A stretch of 64,000 nucleotides of DNA, from positions 109,849,043 to 109,913,042 of the forward strand of contig NC_077228.1 of assembly GCF_027887165.1 (NCBI RefSeq). Reading direction: 5' to 3'. How positions within the stretch are numbered: position 1 is the first letter of the stretch; every line of letters starts with the position of its first letter. A model generated the notes under the pieces. That model searched no databases. It had not been told where the DNA came from and saw only the letters and a list, made by a program, of their open reading frames with translations. The translations under genes were made by a program, and so were the position numbers. Below, piece after piece: positions 1-11,200 of this stretch. This DNA comes from Monodelphis domestica (Eukaryota; Chordata; Mammalia; Didelphimorphia; Didelphidae).

Positions 1-339
1 AGTTCTTTACTTATCTACAAATATTTTGGTGTGACCTTCTTAAAGTATAAATGCCCAATTGTGGGATCAATGGGTCAGAAGTTGTCCCTTGTCTCACACA
101 CTTCCAAATTTTTATCTAGAATGGTTGGACCAGGTCCCCGCTGCACCAACAGTGCACCATCTTTTATAAGGAGCCAGACCAGCTGCAGAACACAGAGAGG
201 GGAGCAAGCCAGAGATCTAGGGGACTGGAGATCCAATATTTAGCTCCAAGAAAAGGAGACTTAGGGGTGAGGGTGGGATCTGATAGGCTGAAAGAAGGCC
301 TGGCATGTGGGAAGGGGATTAAATTTGCTGTTTGACCCC

Positions 340-605
340 AAAGGACAGAACTAAGAAGAATGGGGTCGCAGAGAGGGAAGCAATTTCAGTTCAATGTCAG
401 AAAAAGTGTCCTACCAATTAGAGCTGTCTAAATGAAGAATGGGCTGCTTTAGGAAGTAGCAGATCATCCCTTACTAGATGCTTTTAAACAGAGGCTAGAC
501 GATGACCTCTAATCCGGGATGGCACATAGCCGATTCCCGCTCAGACACACGCTGGGCTAGAGTCCATTCAGAGGTCTCTTCTAACTCTGAGGAAGGAATA
601 TCATG
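340..605 (+). mobile_element. CR1/L3-type LINE 3' end remnant
   Basis: The order of phrases (cagaaaaagtgtcctacc, then gggctgctttaggaagtag, then cagaggctagacgatgacct, then gaggtctcttctaactctga) resembles the 3' end of CR1-clade elements. It is old and heavily diverged. The 300 bases before it show nothing recognisable. Confidence 0.5.
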
Positions 606-734
606 CAACGTCCAGTTAACAGGGAAGATTTAGGATCCTCCAACTTGAACAAATTTGGAAGGGTCAACTTGTTCATCCCCTTGCATCTGGGCAGGGCAAC
701 ATGATCAGGCAAATCTCAGCTCAGGATAAGTACC

Positions 735-922
735 CTCTCCACTAAGAACTCATGTGTGGAGGTCCTGGGTTCAAATTTGACATCAGATACATCCTAGCTA
801 TGTGACCCTGGATAAATCACTCTGACCCCATTACCTAGCCCTTATTATTTTTCTACCTTGGGACCAACACACAGTATTAATTCCAAGATAGCAGATAAGG
901 GGGTTTTAAAAAAAAAAGAACT
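735..922 (+). mobile_element. tRNA-derived marsupial SINE, head missing
   Basis: Begins near ggaggtcctgggttcaaatt and runs through tagctatgtgaccctgg to the tail agataagggggttttaaa. The first 40 bp of the family are absent. Confidence 0.85.
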
Positions 923-924
923 CA

Positions 925-1095
925 TGCATGATAGTGGAAAGAACACTGATGAGAGCTGAGGGACCTGGGATCAAGTCCCAGCTCTAACACTAATTTCCTT
1001 ATATGAGAAGACACTTTACCCCCCCTGTGCCTTGGTTTTCTTATCTAAAATGAGGTTAAACTAGATTGATCTCTAAGATTCTTTCCTACTCTAAC
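925..1095 (+). mobile_element. MIR-like SINE
   Basis: tRNA-like head followed by the CORE-type phrase ccttggttttcttatctaaa and a diverged tail. Confidence 0.6.
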
Positions 1096-1141
1096 ATTCT
1101 TCAATTCTTTTTTTTAAAGTGTATTTTAAAATGATCAACTG

Positions 1142-1727
1142 AATTGTGGTATATGTTGGTGAAGGAATACTATTGTGTCCAAAGGAACAATGAACTGGAG
1201 GAATTCCATCTGAACTGAATGACCTCCAGGAATTGATGCAGAGTGAGAGGAGCAGAACCAGGAGAACATTGTACACAGGGACAGATACACTGTGGCACAA
1301 TTGAATGTAATGGACTTCTCCATTAGTGGCAATGCAGTGATCCTGAATAACTTGGAGGGATCTATAAGAAAGAACACTATCAACATTCAGAGGAAAAACT
1401 GTGGGAGTAGAAACACAGAAGAAAAACAACTGCTTGACTACAGGGGTCCAGGGGATATGGTTGGGGATGTAGACTCTAAATGAACATCCTAGTGCAAACA
1501 TCAACAACATGGAAATAGGTTCTGATCAAGGACACATGTAATGCCCAGTAGAATTGCGTGTGGACTGCAGGAAGGGGAGGGGGAGGGGAGGGAGGGAAAG
1601 AATATGATTCTTATAACCAAGGAATAATGTTCTAAATTGACTAAACAAATTAATTAAAAATAAAAAAAAATAAAATGGAAGATAAGGGTTTAGTAAAAAA
1701 AAATTTGAGTTCTCAAAAAAATAAAAA
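1142..1727 (+). mobile_element. 5'-truncated L1 with probable 3' transduction
   Basis: Contains the ORF2 end (phrase gatgcagagtgagaggagca) and the marsupial L1 3' UTR to an A-rich tail near 1660-1675. A further segment to 1727 resembles a SINE tail with a second A-rich end. The whole is bounded by a 15-bp duplication, taaaatgatcaactg, at 1127-1141 and 1728-1742. Confidence 0.85.
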
Positions 1728-2065
1728 TAAAATGATCAACTGTCGTAGACTCAGCTCCTCTCAGCATACATCCAGGACAATTCTGAGGGACTTAGGACAC
1801 AGAATGCTGTCCACTGCTGGAGTCAGAATGCATGAGATTTTTTACTTTTGTTTATTTGGGTTTTGTTTTGGGGGTTTAGTTTTATTTGATTATTCACTTA
1901 CAAAAATGAACAATACAGAAATATATTTTGCATGATTATACATATATAATCCAGATTGAATTGCTTGCCAGCTCCAGGAGTTGAGAGGGAAGGGAGTGAG
2001 GGAGACTATTTGAAATTTGTTATTATATGTAATTGGTAAATAGATAAATAGTTAAAAAAATAAAA
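1728..2065 (+). mobile_element. Older L1 3' UTR fragment
   Basis: Typical marsupial L1 3' text: a gatcaactg start, ggacaattctgagggactta, gattgaattgcttgccagct, then the tail. The element at 1142-1727 inserted at its left edge. Confidence 0.75.
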
Positions 2066-2073
2066 ATGTATTT

Positions 2074-2268
2074 TAGGGGGTAGCTAGGTGGCTCAGTGGA
2101 TTTAAGAACCAAGCCTGGAGATGGGAGGTCCTGGGTCCCAATTTGACCTGAGATACTTCCTAGCTATGTGACCCTGGACAAGTCACTTAACCTCATGGCC
2201 TAGTCCTCACTGCTCTTCTGCTTTGAAACCAATACATAATGGTGATTAGGTAAGGGATTTTTAAAATG
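2074..2268 (+). mobile_element. tRNA-derived marsupial SINE, near full length
   Basis: Head ggtagctaggtggctcagtg to tail aagggatttttaaaa, with the internal B-box phrase ggtcctgggtccc. Confidence 0.9.
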
Positions 2269-2279
2269 TGTTTTACAAG

Positions 2280-2425
2280 CACTTATCCTCCCCCCACCTT
2301 TTCCCTCCAATCCCTTTCCCTCTCCCTCTCTCCCTTCTCTTTCTCCCTACTCTCTCTCTCCCTCTCCCTTTCTGTCTCTGTCTCTGTCTCTCTGCCTCTC
2401 TCTGTTATTTCCCTCCCCACCCCAA
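2280..2425. repeat. CT-rich low-complexity tract
   Basis: C/T-only stretches with short (TCTCTG)n-like runs. Confidence 0.8.
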
Positions 2426-2479
2426 TGAAATAAACAAAAGAAGAAAACCATTATAATATGCTTAGGGAAGTAAAACAAA

Positions 2480-3170
2480 CTCCCACATGGTCACTAGCAT
2501 TTTTCAGTTCTGTGTCAAAGAATCTACCTGTTACCTGGGCTGACATCCCAACCCCACGGAGCTCCCTTCAGGAGAAAGTGGGTGAGTGTGAAAGGCTCTA
2601 GCCCCCAAATCCAGAGACAGCAATAGACTCTTCTGGTCGGAAATTAGGGGCTTTTGCTCCTGATTCTGGGAAAACCCCAGTTTGGACAGCAGGCAGTATC
2701 TGTTTATCAGGAGAGATGAGTCAGAGAGAGCTATCTCTCTCAAGGGCAGCTACTGCCAAAGAATTCCATTTGTCCAGAGCCAGCCTCAGGCTCTTTTTCC
2801 CATCCCTGGGGAATTCCTTTGACAGGAGGAAAGGGAGGGCAGCCCAGGCCCATCCCAGGAGACTTACACCGGAGATATGACCATTTATGGACTTGAAGCC
2901 CCCAAGGGGTGACTCATCCTCTCAGCCATATCCTAGTCCCCTTGGGAAGACCAGAAGTGATAAAGCAAGGGAAGAGGGAAGAAGAGAAGGTGGGAAGGGA
3001 GAATGAGGGAGAGGATTTAGAGAAGAAATATGGGGATGAGAGCTATGAGGAAAAGGGAAACTGATAAGAAGGGAGGAGGAGACTGGGGAGAAGGTAGAGG
3101 GAAGAGGAATGCTTCTGAAGTTGGGAAAAGTCATGTGCTGAGCAGTTAAGTTATTCTGTTCCTTTTAGGA
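2480..3170. promoter_or_regulatory. Repeat-free island, possible enhancer
   Basis: No repeat recognised in the first 450 bp; the rest becomes GA-rich. It contains AP-1 motifs TGAGTCA (2717-2723) and TGACTCA (2910-2916) and an NF-kappaB-like GGGGAATTCC (2808-2817). Function is inference from motifs only. Confidence 0.3.
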
Positions 3171-3324
3171 TGGCTCCAACTTAGGGATGATCCAATACAG
3201 AAAGGTTCAATTAGGTTTTACTCAGCACCCCACTATCTACAGGGCACTGTGCTGGCCACTGGGCATCACACACAAAGACAAAATGAAAATGAGTCCTGGA
3301 CCCATGGAACTTACATTTTACCAC

Positions 3325-3530
3325 AGGGGTTCTTAACCTGCAGTCTATGAACCTGGTTTTTTTTTGGTTTGTTTTAATTTTTCATAACTTTATTTCAACA
3401 AAATCTGTACCCTTTATAGTCCTATGTAGTTTATTTTGTGCTTTGAAGAATATCAATCTGAGGAGGGCTCCATAGGCTTCACCAGATTGCCAAAGGGCCT
3501 GGGACACAAAAAAGATCAGGAAAAATTGCA
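3325..3530 (+). mobile_element. Non-autonomous DNA transposon remnant (caggggttcttaacc type)
   Basis: Starts caggggttcttaacctgcag, with internal phrases ccataggcttcaccagattg and caaagggcctgggac shared with the copy at 48290-48535. Confidence 0.5.
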
Positions 3531-3589
3531 ATCTGCTGTGCCTTTCTTGGCTTGGAATCCTAGTATTGCTATGATCTAGACTTCACATC

Positions 3590-3715
3590 TACTCTTGGGC
3601 AAATCACTCCACTTCTTGGGGTCTCAGTTTCCCCATCTGTAAAATGAAAGGATTAGATTGCCTACCTCTCTTTAGAGATAGCCTCAAACCCCGTTCTACT
3701 CTAGCTCTCTGACCC
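3590..3715 (+). mobile_element. MIR fragment
   Basis: Contains ctcagtttccccatctgtaa and an adjacent CORE-type tail. Between 3715 and 4500 I see only A/T-rich, diverged sequence with no identifiable feature. Confidence 0.7.
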
Positions 3716-4504
3716 ATTATCTTTTTGGTAGGGGACCACCTGCCCTGTCTTCCTTTCCCAAGGTCATCAGGAGCTAGAATTCTATCTGCCCAGCCAGCAT
3801 CTTATTCTAAGTACTACCTGTTCTTTCTATCTGCCATGAACAGAGCATAAAGATGAGTCCTCCTCCAATTAGAATGTGAGCTCTTTGAGCAGAGGGACTC
3901 TTTGTTTCCCCTAGGTTATACGTGTATCATCACATAAACCATGTCTATAGTGTTCATTTTTATAAGTGAATAATCTTATAAAACCAAAACTCCAAAATAA
4001 AAACCCAAATAAACAAGTGAAAAATAGTATGCTTTGACCTACATCCAATGCCCTTCTTTGCCATAAGTCAAGAGGGACTGTCTTGATTTACAATTAGCTT
4101 CCCTACTATTTAATAGGAAGAGTTTAATAAAGTCTTTTCCATTCTGTTCCTTTATCATTACATTTTCTTCTGGTTCTTAAATCCAAGGATCCTATGATGC
4201 CTGGTGCCATAGAATGGCATTTATGGTGTTCTTAAGACATAAACAATGTTTGTTTTTTAGGTACAAAATGATTTTGGGTTAAAACAGTAAGGGATTTTAG
4301 AAATCAGATAGGGTCAACCAAGCCCCTCATGTTAGGCAGCACTGAGGCCCAGAGAAGTAAATAACAACAAAGAATATTTTCTCCATCAATCCACTTCCCT
4401 GAGCCCCTTAGTCTTTTAACATCCTCAGTGGAGACAGAAATCCAACATCCAGGAATGAGCACCCCAGTGGGATGATTAATTTGTATTGTCCAACAATAAT
4501 GAGT

Positions 4505-4715
4505 ATTTTAAAAACATGTTAAGGTTTGCAAAACACTTTACAACTATGATCCAAACAGAGACCCTTGGAGGTAGTACTATTATTTTTTCTATTTTACAGA
4601 TGAAGAGACTGAGGCCCATAGAGGTTAACTGACTTGCCAGAGCTACATAGTTAGTAAATGTCTGAGGAAAGATTTGAACACGGTTCCTTCTGATGCCAGT
4701 GGAGAGTTGTTGAGA
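4505..4715 (-). mobile_element. MIR-like SINE, reverse orientation
   Basis: Contains attttacagatgaagagact and gacttgccagagctacatag, the reverse form of the MIR core. 4720-5250 holds only diverged sequence. Confidence 0.65.
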
Positions 4716-5402
4716 AGCAGATACTCAGCCATGAGTTGTGTATCAATCTCATATCTTAGGAGATGGTAAATGATGCTTGAAACATCTTGTTTCCTTATTT
4801 TTTTACCTTAGCCTCATTATGAGTCATTTTCTTAGAGTTGCTACTAAGCAATTCCTCCAACATGGAAATGGCTCCCTTCTTTATTTATAGAATCACAGAA
4901 TATTAAGGCAGGAATCTTAGATATCACCCAGACCAACCTCTTGTATCACCCATCAGTTTCTCTTCTACAACATTCTTCATGGATGGTCAAAGATGTCTTC
5001 TTAGAAAGATGTTCCATTGTTACATAGGTCTAGTTTTTAGACATTCTTTTTTCCTGTTAAGATAAAATTGACTTCCAGTACCTACCCACTGGTTCTTAAC
5101 TCTGCTCTCAGGAACTATGCAGAAGTCTAATATTTCTTCAGTAATATGGCCCTTCAAAACTTTAATTTGGTTATCATGTTTCCCCTCCCCTCAAATCTTC
5201 TCTCTTCCAGGCCAAATAACCCTGGTTTTAATAATGATTGATTCTATTCAATTAAGAGGTAGTTCAGTGAAAAGTTTGCTGAATTTCAAGTCAGAAGACT
5301 GCAGTTCGACTTTCAATCCTACCATTGGGTTGTTTTTGTGACCTTGAGGAAGTCACTTAATCTTCTCTAGGACTCAGTTTTCTCATTTGTTAAGTGAGAG
5401 GG

Positions 5403-5640
5403 TTGGTCTTGGTCTATGTTGGTGAATCTATGACACTTATGCCAGAGGGGGCACTCAAAGCACTCTCTGTGGGCACACACGCCATCATCCCAGCACAGAG
5501 CTCACCAGAGTTCATTACTAGAAAACCAGAGGGATGTGGGGCCAGGTTTCTCCCTTTCCCCTCTCCACTGGCACCAGAGGACATTTCTCATATCACCACC
5601 CTACAGAAGGTTTGCCATCACTGGTCTAGGTGGTCTGTCA
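5403..5640 (+). mobile_element. hAT-type non-autonomous DNA transposon
   Basis: A left end near ggtgaatctatgacacttat and a right end ggtttgccatcactg are imperfect inverted repeats. The body ccagagggggcactcaaag is shared with the copy at 63025-63248. Flanking ggtcta sequence on both sides suggests an 8-bp target duplication. Confidence 0.65.
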
Positions 5641-6130
5641 GGTCTAGATCTATGATACTAAGCAAACATGGATTAAGTGCTTACTTTGTACAGGGCACTG
5701 CCCTACTTATTCATAAGATTCGATTTCAAGTGACCTCACCATCTTGGTCTCCCTTTTTCAGATATGCTCCAGTTTGCCCAAGCCCCTTCTAAAATATAAA
5801 CCCCAAATCGAACAGAGTAGAATCAGAGAATCTTAGAGCTAATCTAATTTATATCTGAGCAGAATCCCTTAAACAACCCCTCATCAAGGTACAGTAGAAA
5901 GATTACTGGACTTGGGGAGACTCAGAGTGAAATGAATAGAATCAAGAATACTTTGCCAGGGACTGCAATATTATAAAGGAAAATAACTTTGAAGGTCCAA
6001 GAGCTCTGATTGATGCAATGACCAGTTAGGATTACAGAAGAGGGATAATGAAGCATCTCTTGGCAGAAAGAAAGATGAGGGATTAGAAGGGCAGAGTGGG
6101 ACAGATACATTTTAGGCACAGTCACCAATA

Positions 6131-6131
6131 T

Positions 6132-6168
<37 letters not shown>

Positions 6169-6170
6169 TT
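6131..6170. repeat. (GA)n microsatellite
   Basis: Interrupted GA dinucleotide run. Confidence 0.95.
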
Positions 6171-6294
6171 GTGGGAGGGGAGAAGGCTGGTAGTAATAGT
6201 GATACAAAAAATGGAAAAAAATCTTTCACTGAAAGTAAAAAATACACAGAAGGCAGTAGGCAAGGCAGTTCAGGAGACACAGAGAAGCAAGCCA

Positions 6295-6385
6295 TTTATC
6301 ATTGCTGTTTAGTCATTTTCAGCAGTGTCTGACTCTTTGTGACCCCTTTTGGTGTTTTCTTGGCTTTACCACCATGTAAGCACAC
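6295..6385 (-). mobile_element. SINE fragment with BovB/RTE-like end, reverse orientation
   Basis: Carries tgtctgactctttgtgaccc and ggtgttttcttggc, the reverse complement of the tail of the element at 60480-60727. 6390-6690 beyond it is A/T-rich with nothing recognisable. Confidence 0.6.
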
Positions 6386-6689
6386 ACTAAAAAGCAAACC
6401 ACATGTTGTAGATATTCACACTTTCACATAAAATTGTCTTTTTGTTTTTTATATGTTGAAATGCTTATATACTAAAATTTTTAAGTATAATTTTTTAAAA
6501 AGAAAATTTAAAAAGAATAATCATTTTAATTCTAGGATTTAACCCTCATTGATTTAAATTCTAGAATTGATATCTGTCCGTTTCCTGATCATGGGCAAAT
6601 TATATTTCTCTGGTCTTCAGTGTTCAAATCTGTAAAAAAAAGTCACTCAACAAACATTATTTAGACAGACAGGCTGCAAAAAAAGGGCT

Positions 6690-8040
6690 TCGAGCCTTAA
6701 GGCACTGTGGAAATGTTGGTAATATCTCTCAGAAGGGCTCAGCCAGCCTCTGCCAAGTCTCTTCCTGTTGGACTGGTTCAGATGGGTTGGAACCAAGGAG
6801 ATTCCTGTAATATTGATGCCTGTGCTTCATGTGTGACAGATCTTAAGACCCTCCTTATCTGTCTGATCCCAAGGGACAAAGGGGAAGCGCCGGGTCAACA
6901 GTGGCTGGAGTCCAGGGAGGGGCCTCTAAATCAGCAGTGGACAGGGAAAGCCTGCCAGAGGAAGATGGATGCTAAGTGGCCAGTTTGGGGAGCCTCCTCA
7001 AAGAGAATTCCCAGGGACTCTCCCACTTGGGGGAAATTTCCACTTAAGAAGAGAAAGGACTTTCCTGAAGGGAAAGGGAAGAAGGGACAGAGGGAGTGGG
7101 GAGAGGATTCGGGGCTGCTCAGAAGGTCAGGAAGGAAGAAGACTGCCTGAAAAGTTTGCACCCAGGAGAAGGTTCCACGATCCCCATACAAGGCTCCTTC
7201 CTGTTCTCCAAAGTTGCCCAAGGTCATCGGTGGGTTATCCACATTCCGGAAGTGGTGATGTGGCACTAATCATTCCTGGAGCTTCAGACAGCCCCCTCCC
7301 CCCCCTTCCCTGAGCCCACTTTCTGGAATGCTTGCAGTTATGAGCTGAGGTAGCTGGGGGAAGGGCGGGGGCCCACGGGAGCCCGAGCCTCTCGGCCATC
7401 TCAAGCTCCACGATTTTCCAGAACCCCAATGGAATTCCTCTGCTCCACCCCACCCCCACCACAGTGAGAGCAGGGGCAAACCAGCCAGGGCCAGTGTGGG
7501 GTCCCAAGGGGTTAAGTAAACACATCAACGAAAGAACAAAGGTCTCAGGACAGGACATCACTGGCCTTTCCTTCCTTCCCTAGCATTACACATCCCCTCC
7601 TTAGCCGTGACATCAGCATCTTGGCTTCCCTTGAACTGCTCACTCCCTTCCTAGAGATTCCTCTGGCTGCATTTTAGTTATCTCTTCATACACCAAATGC
7701 GGGCAGGGGAACTTGGCTAAGACTGCTCTGCAGACTGTAGAGCCATCGTAGTGCCGGAGCTGGCACCGGGGCCTTCTCGTCTCTACAGCCCGCCCGCTCA
7801 TGACTTTCACTGTCGTGGAATATCATGGAGCTCTAAGCAACCAGGAGCTGGAAGACTGTACAGAAGTTTGGGGGGGGGGGGCAGCAGAAAATATGTGGTG
7901 GAAGCAAAAGGGGGAATAAGCAGAGCCAGAATAAGAGGATACCCAGTTCCTACAGTGCCACTACTGAGTCTCTAGCCCCAAGACACTAGGAAAAAAGGGG
8001 AAGACCTACTTGGGTACGAATATTTGTAGCTGTGGGGGCA
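6690..8040. other. Repeat-poor GC-rich island
   Basis: No gene or clear repeat is recognised. Open frames here (up to about 147 codons) lack any recognisable domain and overlap on both strands. Within 7242-7330 there are three CATTCC/GGAATG motifs and an ETS-type CCGGAAGT (7246-7253). A G12 run lies at 7870-7881. Confidence 0.4.
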
Positions 8041-8049
8041 AAGAATTCG

Positions 8050-8505
8050 ACATCGAGGGGACTCCATTGGGGAATGGCTGAGCAAGTTGTGGTACATGTT
8101 GGTGATGGAATACTGTTGTGCTCTAAGAAATGAGGAGCAGGATGAGTTCAGAAAGAGCTAAAAGGATCTGCAGGAACTGATGCAGAGTGAGATGAGCAGA
8201 ACCAGGAGACACTGTACACAGTAACAGCAATATCACACAATAATCAATTGTGAAAACCTGGCTACTCTCAGCAATGCAGGGATCTGGGACAAGCCTAAAG
8301 CCCTACGACAGGGAATGCTCTCCACCTTCAGAGAAAGAGTTGGTGGAGTCCTCTTTCACAGCAGTGTAGTGAAGGTTTTAGCTGGGAGTTTTTGGTTGTG
8401 TATGAATTTGCTCTTACAACAATGACCAATAACAACAATGACATGAAAAGTGTGCTTTTCATGACAATAAAAAATGGGAAAAAATAATGTAAGTGGCAAC
8501 ATATT
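8050..8505 (+). mobile_element. L1 3' end, diverged
   Basis: Contains the ORF2-end phrase attggggaatggctgagcaa, then gatgcagagtgagatgagca, then 3' UTR sequence and a short A-rich tail. Confidence 0.75.
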
Positions 8506-8514
8506 ACAATAATG

Positions 8515-8945
8515 TAGGGGCAAGCTAGGTGATCCAGTGGAAAAAAATGCCTGGTCCAAAGTCGGAATAGACTTGAGTTCAAATCCTTAGATATTTACTA
8601 GCGGTATGACCCTGGACAAGTCTTGTTACCTATGCTTTCCTCAGTTTCATCATCTATAAAATGGGAATCATAAAGGCACCTATTCCCAGGGTTCTTGTGA
8701 GATCATGGCAAAGCACTTAGCACAGGATCTGGCACATAGTAAGCAAGAGGTAAATGTTCAATATTATTATTATTATCTACCTCCCAGGGTTTTTATAAGG
8801 ATCAAGTGAGACAAAAATTATAAAGTTCTTGGCCCAGTGCCTGGCACATAGTAAGTATGTGTTAGCTATTGTTATCATAAAACACTTAGCACAATGCCTG
8901 GCACATACTAAGTTCTATATAAATGTTAGCCATTTTATTATTATT
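8515..8945 (+). mobile_element. MIR/CORE-SINE and duplicated MIR tails
   Basis: tRNA-like head at 8515, then cctcagtttcatcatctata and three successive copies of the ggcacatagtaag-type MIR end (near 8725, 8845, 8905). The repeated tail suggests serial insertion or local duplication. Confidence 0.65.
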
Positions 8946-9013
8946 ATGAAGTGGGGAAAAACAATAGCAAAGCTCCTCCTTCAATTAAGTGTTATTTCTA
9001 ATTACTTTCATTC

Positions 9014-9217
9014 TTTTTTTTTTCAAACTCTAACCTTCTGCATTAGAATCAATACTGGATATTGGTTCCAAGGCAGAAGAGTGGTAAGGGCTAGGCAATG
9101 GGGGTTAAGTGACTTGCTCAGGGTCACCCAGCTAGAAAGTATCTGAGGTTACATTTGAACCCAGGACCTCCTGTCTGGGCCTGGCTTTCAATCCCCTGAG
9201 TCACCTAGTTGCCCCCT
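9014..9217 (-). mobile_element. tRNA-derived marsupial SINE, full length
   Basis: Reverse orientation: tail complement taaccttctgcattagaatc to head complement gagtcacctagttgcccc. Confidence 0.9.
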
Positions 9218-9349
9218 AATTCCTTTCATTCTAATGACCAAACTGGTCACTGAAAAACAGATGAGAAAATGCACCTCCCCTCCTCTCTTGGCAGAAGTGG
9301 CGATACTGTCAGATATGTCCGTGGGTTACTTTTATTGATCTATTTTTTT

Positions 9350-10130
9350 TTCTTTAAAAAAAAAAAGGCTTCGCTACAAAGCCTGGAAAGGAAGCTGATG
9401 TAAAAACCAAAGCTAGCATTAAAACAAACAAAAGAAAAAGCCCGCCGACCTTTATGATCCCAGTTGCCTCGCGTCTCCAGGAAGGAGAAGGGCCAATACG
9501 ATTAAACTCATTTTGTAGATAAGAGGCAGCGGCAGGTCGGAGAGATAGCTGCCGAGTCTGGCCGGGGGTCACACCCCGTAAGGAGCGGGGGCAGCCAGTC
9601 CCTCAGCTCCCCTGGACTCTTCTCTGATATCAAGTTCAATTCTCTCCGCCTCCTCTGCAGGCTCAGGGACGCTTTACGACCCCCCAGGTGCGCCGCCGGG
9701 ACAAAGAGACCAGGAGAGAAGGGGCCAGGGGAGGAGGGGGAGGCTGCTGAGGGAGCAGGTGCGGATCCCTGCCCACGGTTTTCCTTTTGTCCTTGCTCTG
9801 TCCCCATCTGTCCCCAGGTTTCCTCGCCTGGGAGTTTCTCAACGGAGCAGGAGGCATGTGGGGAATGCTTTGCAGGGGACCTAGATGATGGCACGTGGGG
9901 AGGGGGGGCTGACATTCCAAGCATTCCCGCCCTCAGGGGGTGGGGGTGGGGGTGGGGAACTGGCTTGCACTCCCCAGGAACAAAAGGAAGTTCAGCCAAG
10001 CGGATTTCTTTGGAAGGTGCTGAGAAGACTGGAGGCTCAAGAAATCTTCCCAGCTTTTTGTGGGCTGCTGGGGGAGAGCCAAAGGGCCGGTTTTGCAGCT
10101 CCCCTTAAGCCACTATGATTGTTCTATCCC
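9350..10130. other. Repeat-free GC-rich sequence
   Basis: Open frames occur on both strands, up to 163 codons on the minus strand, but show no recognisable domain or splice pattern. They look like composition effects. A (GGGGGT)n-like stretch lies at 9936-9957. Confidence 0.4.
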
Positions 10131-10131
10131 C

Positions 10132-10600
10132 CACTAACAACCTTTCAGTGGTTTCCCTTTGCCTATTGGATAAAATATAAACTCTTTGTTTTTAAACCTT
10201 TACCTTCTGTCTTAGAATCAGAGCTGTAAGGGCTAGGCAACGGGGTTAAGTGACTTGCCCAGGGTCACACAGCTAGGAAGTGTCTAAGGCCTCATTGGAA
10301 CCCAGGATCTCCAGCCTCCAGAACTGGATGTCTATCCACTGAACCACCTAGATGTCCCTAAAATATAACCTCTTGATCATGGCATTCCAGTTCTTCTATA
10401 ATCAGCTTCTAGCCTTGGTTTCCAATCTTGTCTTCAGATCTTCTACATTCCAACTATTAGACTAATATTCCAATACTGGACTCCATACTCTCTGTCCATG
10501 GTCCCCCTTTCTTTGGCCCTTCCCAGGACTGAAATAGACTACCCCGACCTTTTTCTTACCCCCTCCCCCAATAGTATAGTTTTTTAGACCTCTCTTTCCT
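10132..10600 (+). mobile_element. L2 3' region, interrupted
   Basis: The phrase tcagtggtttccctttgcct and the following aaaatataaactctttg match the L2 ORF2 end. The text resumes after the SINE at 10190-10360 with cttctataatcagcttctag. Confidence 0.6.
10190..10360 (-). mobile_element. tRNA-derived marsupial SINE inside L2
   Basis: Reverse orientation, from acctttaccttctgtcttag to gaaccacctagatgtccct. Flanking aaaatataaact / aaaatataacct is a probable target duplication. Confidence 0.85.
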
Positions 10601-10603
10601 TCA

Positions 10604-10930
10604 ATGAGGTACCCTGCTGTAGGCTACCAAAATGCTGAACCTGGAATCAAGAGAGGCTTTTTTGGTTCAAATCCTGGCCCTGACTCTAGAGGAATGATCA
10701 GGTATCAGACCTGGTATCTTGGATTTCAAGCTGGAAAGGATCTTAAGGACCACCCAGTTCACTTAACTTTTCACAGACTCAGTCTTCCCATCCATAAAAT
10801 AGGGACTGTAATTCTACTAATGTGTATCTCAAGATTGTCATAAGAATAAAATGAATAGTGTGTGTAAAGCTCTCAGCAAACCACAAGGGGAACCTCAAAG
10901 TGCTAAATGAAAGCCAGTTAGTATTATTTC
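10604..10930 (+). mobile_element. MIR-like SINE
   Basis: Contains ttcccatccataaaataggg and downstream CORE-type sequence, inserted in the L2. Confidence 0.55.
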
Positions 10931-11200
10931 AGACCTGACCAAGATGTTACCTCCTCCAAGAAGTCTTCCCTGACCTTCCTCCCCCTACATAGATAGAGAG
11001 AAAAGTGATCTTTCTTCCAAATTTCTCATAGAGCATTGGCAGCACCCCTTCTTTGTACTTGGATCTATACTGCAAAGATATGTTTGTCTATCATATCTTA
11101 CCTATTAAATTCTTTGAGAAGAGTCTGCCTCATATCTATCTCTATCCCTCCAATATCTAGCACACAGTAGGTGTTTACTAAATGTTTGTTGATCCTCAGA
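10930..11200 (+). mobile_element. L2 3' end
   Basis: Contains cctccaagaagtcttccctg, then tctttgagaagagtctgcct and the end phrase agcacacagtaggtgtttac. It probably continues the L2 at 10132. 11200-11785 holds nothing recognisable. Confidence 0.7.

Noticed and set aside
9508..9999. 163-codon minus-strand frame
   Set aside because: Pro/Ser-rich with no family resemblance, and overlapping frames are open on the other strand.
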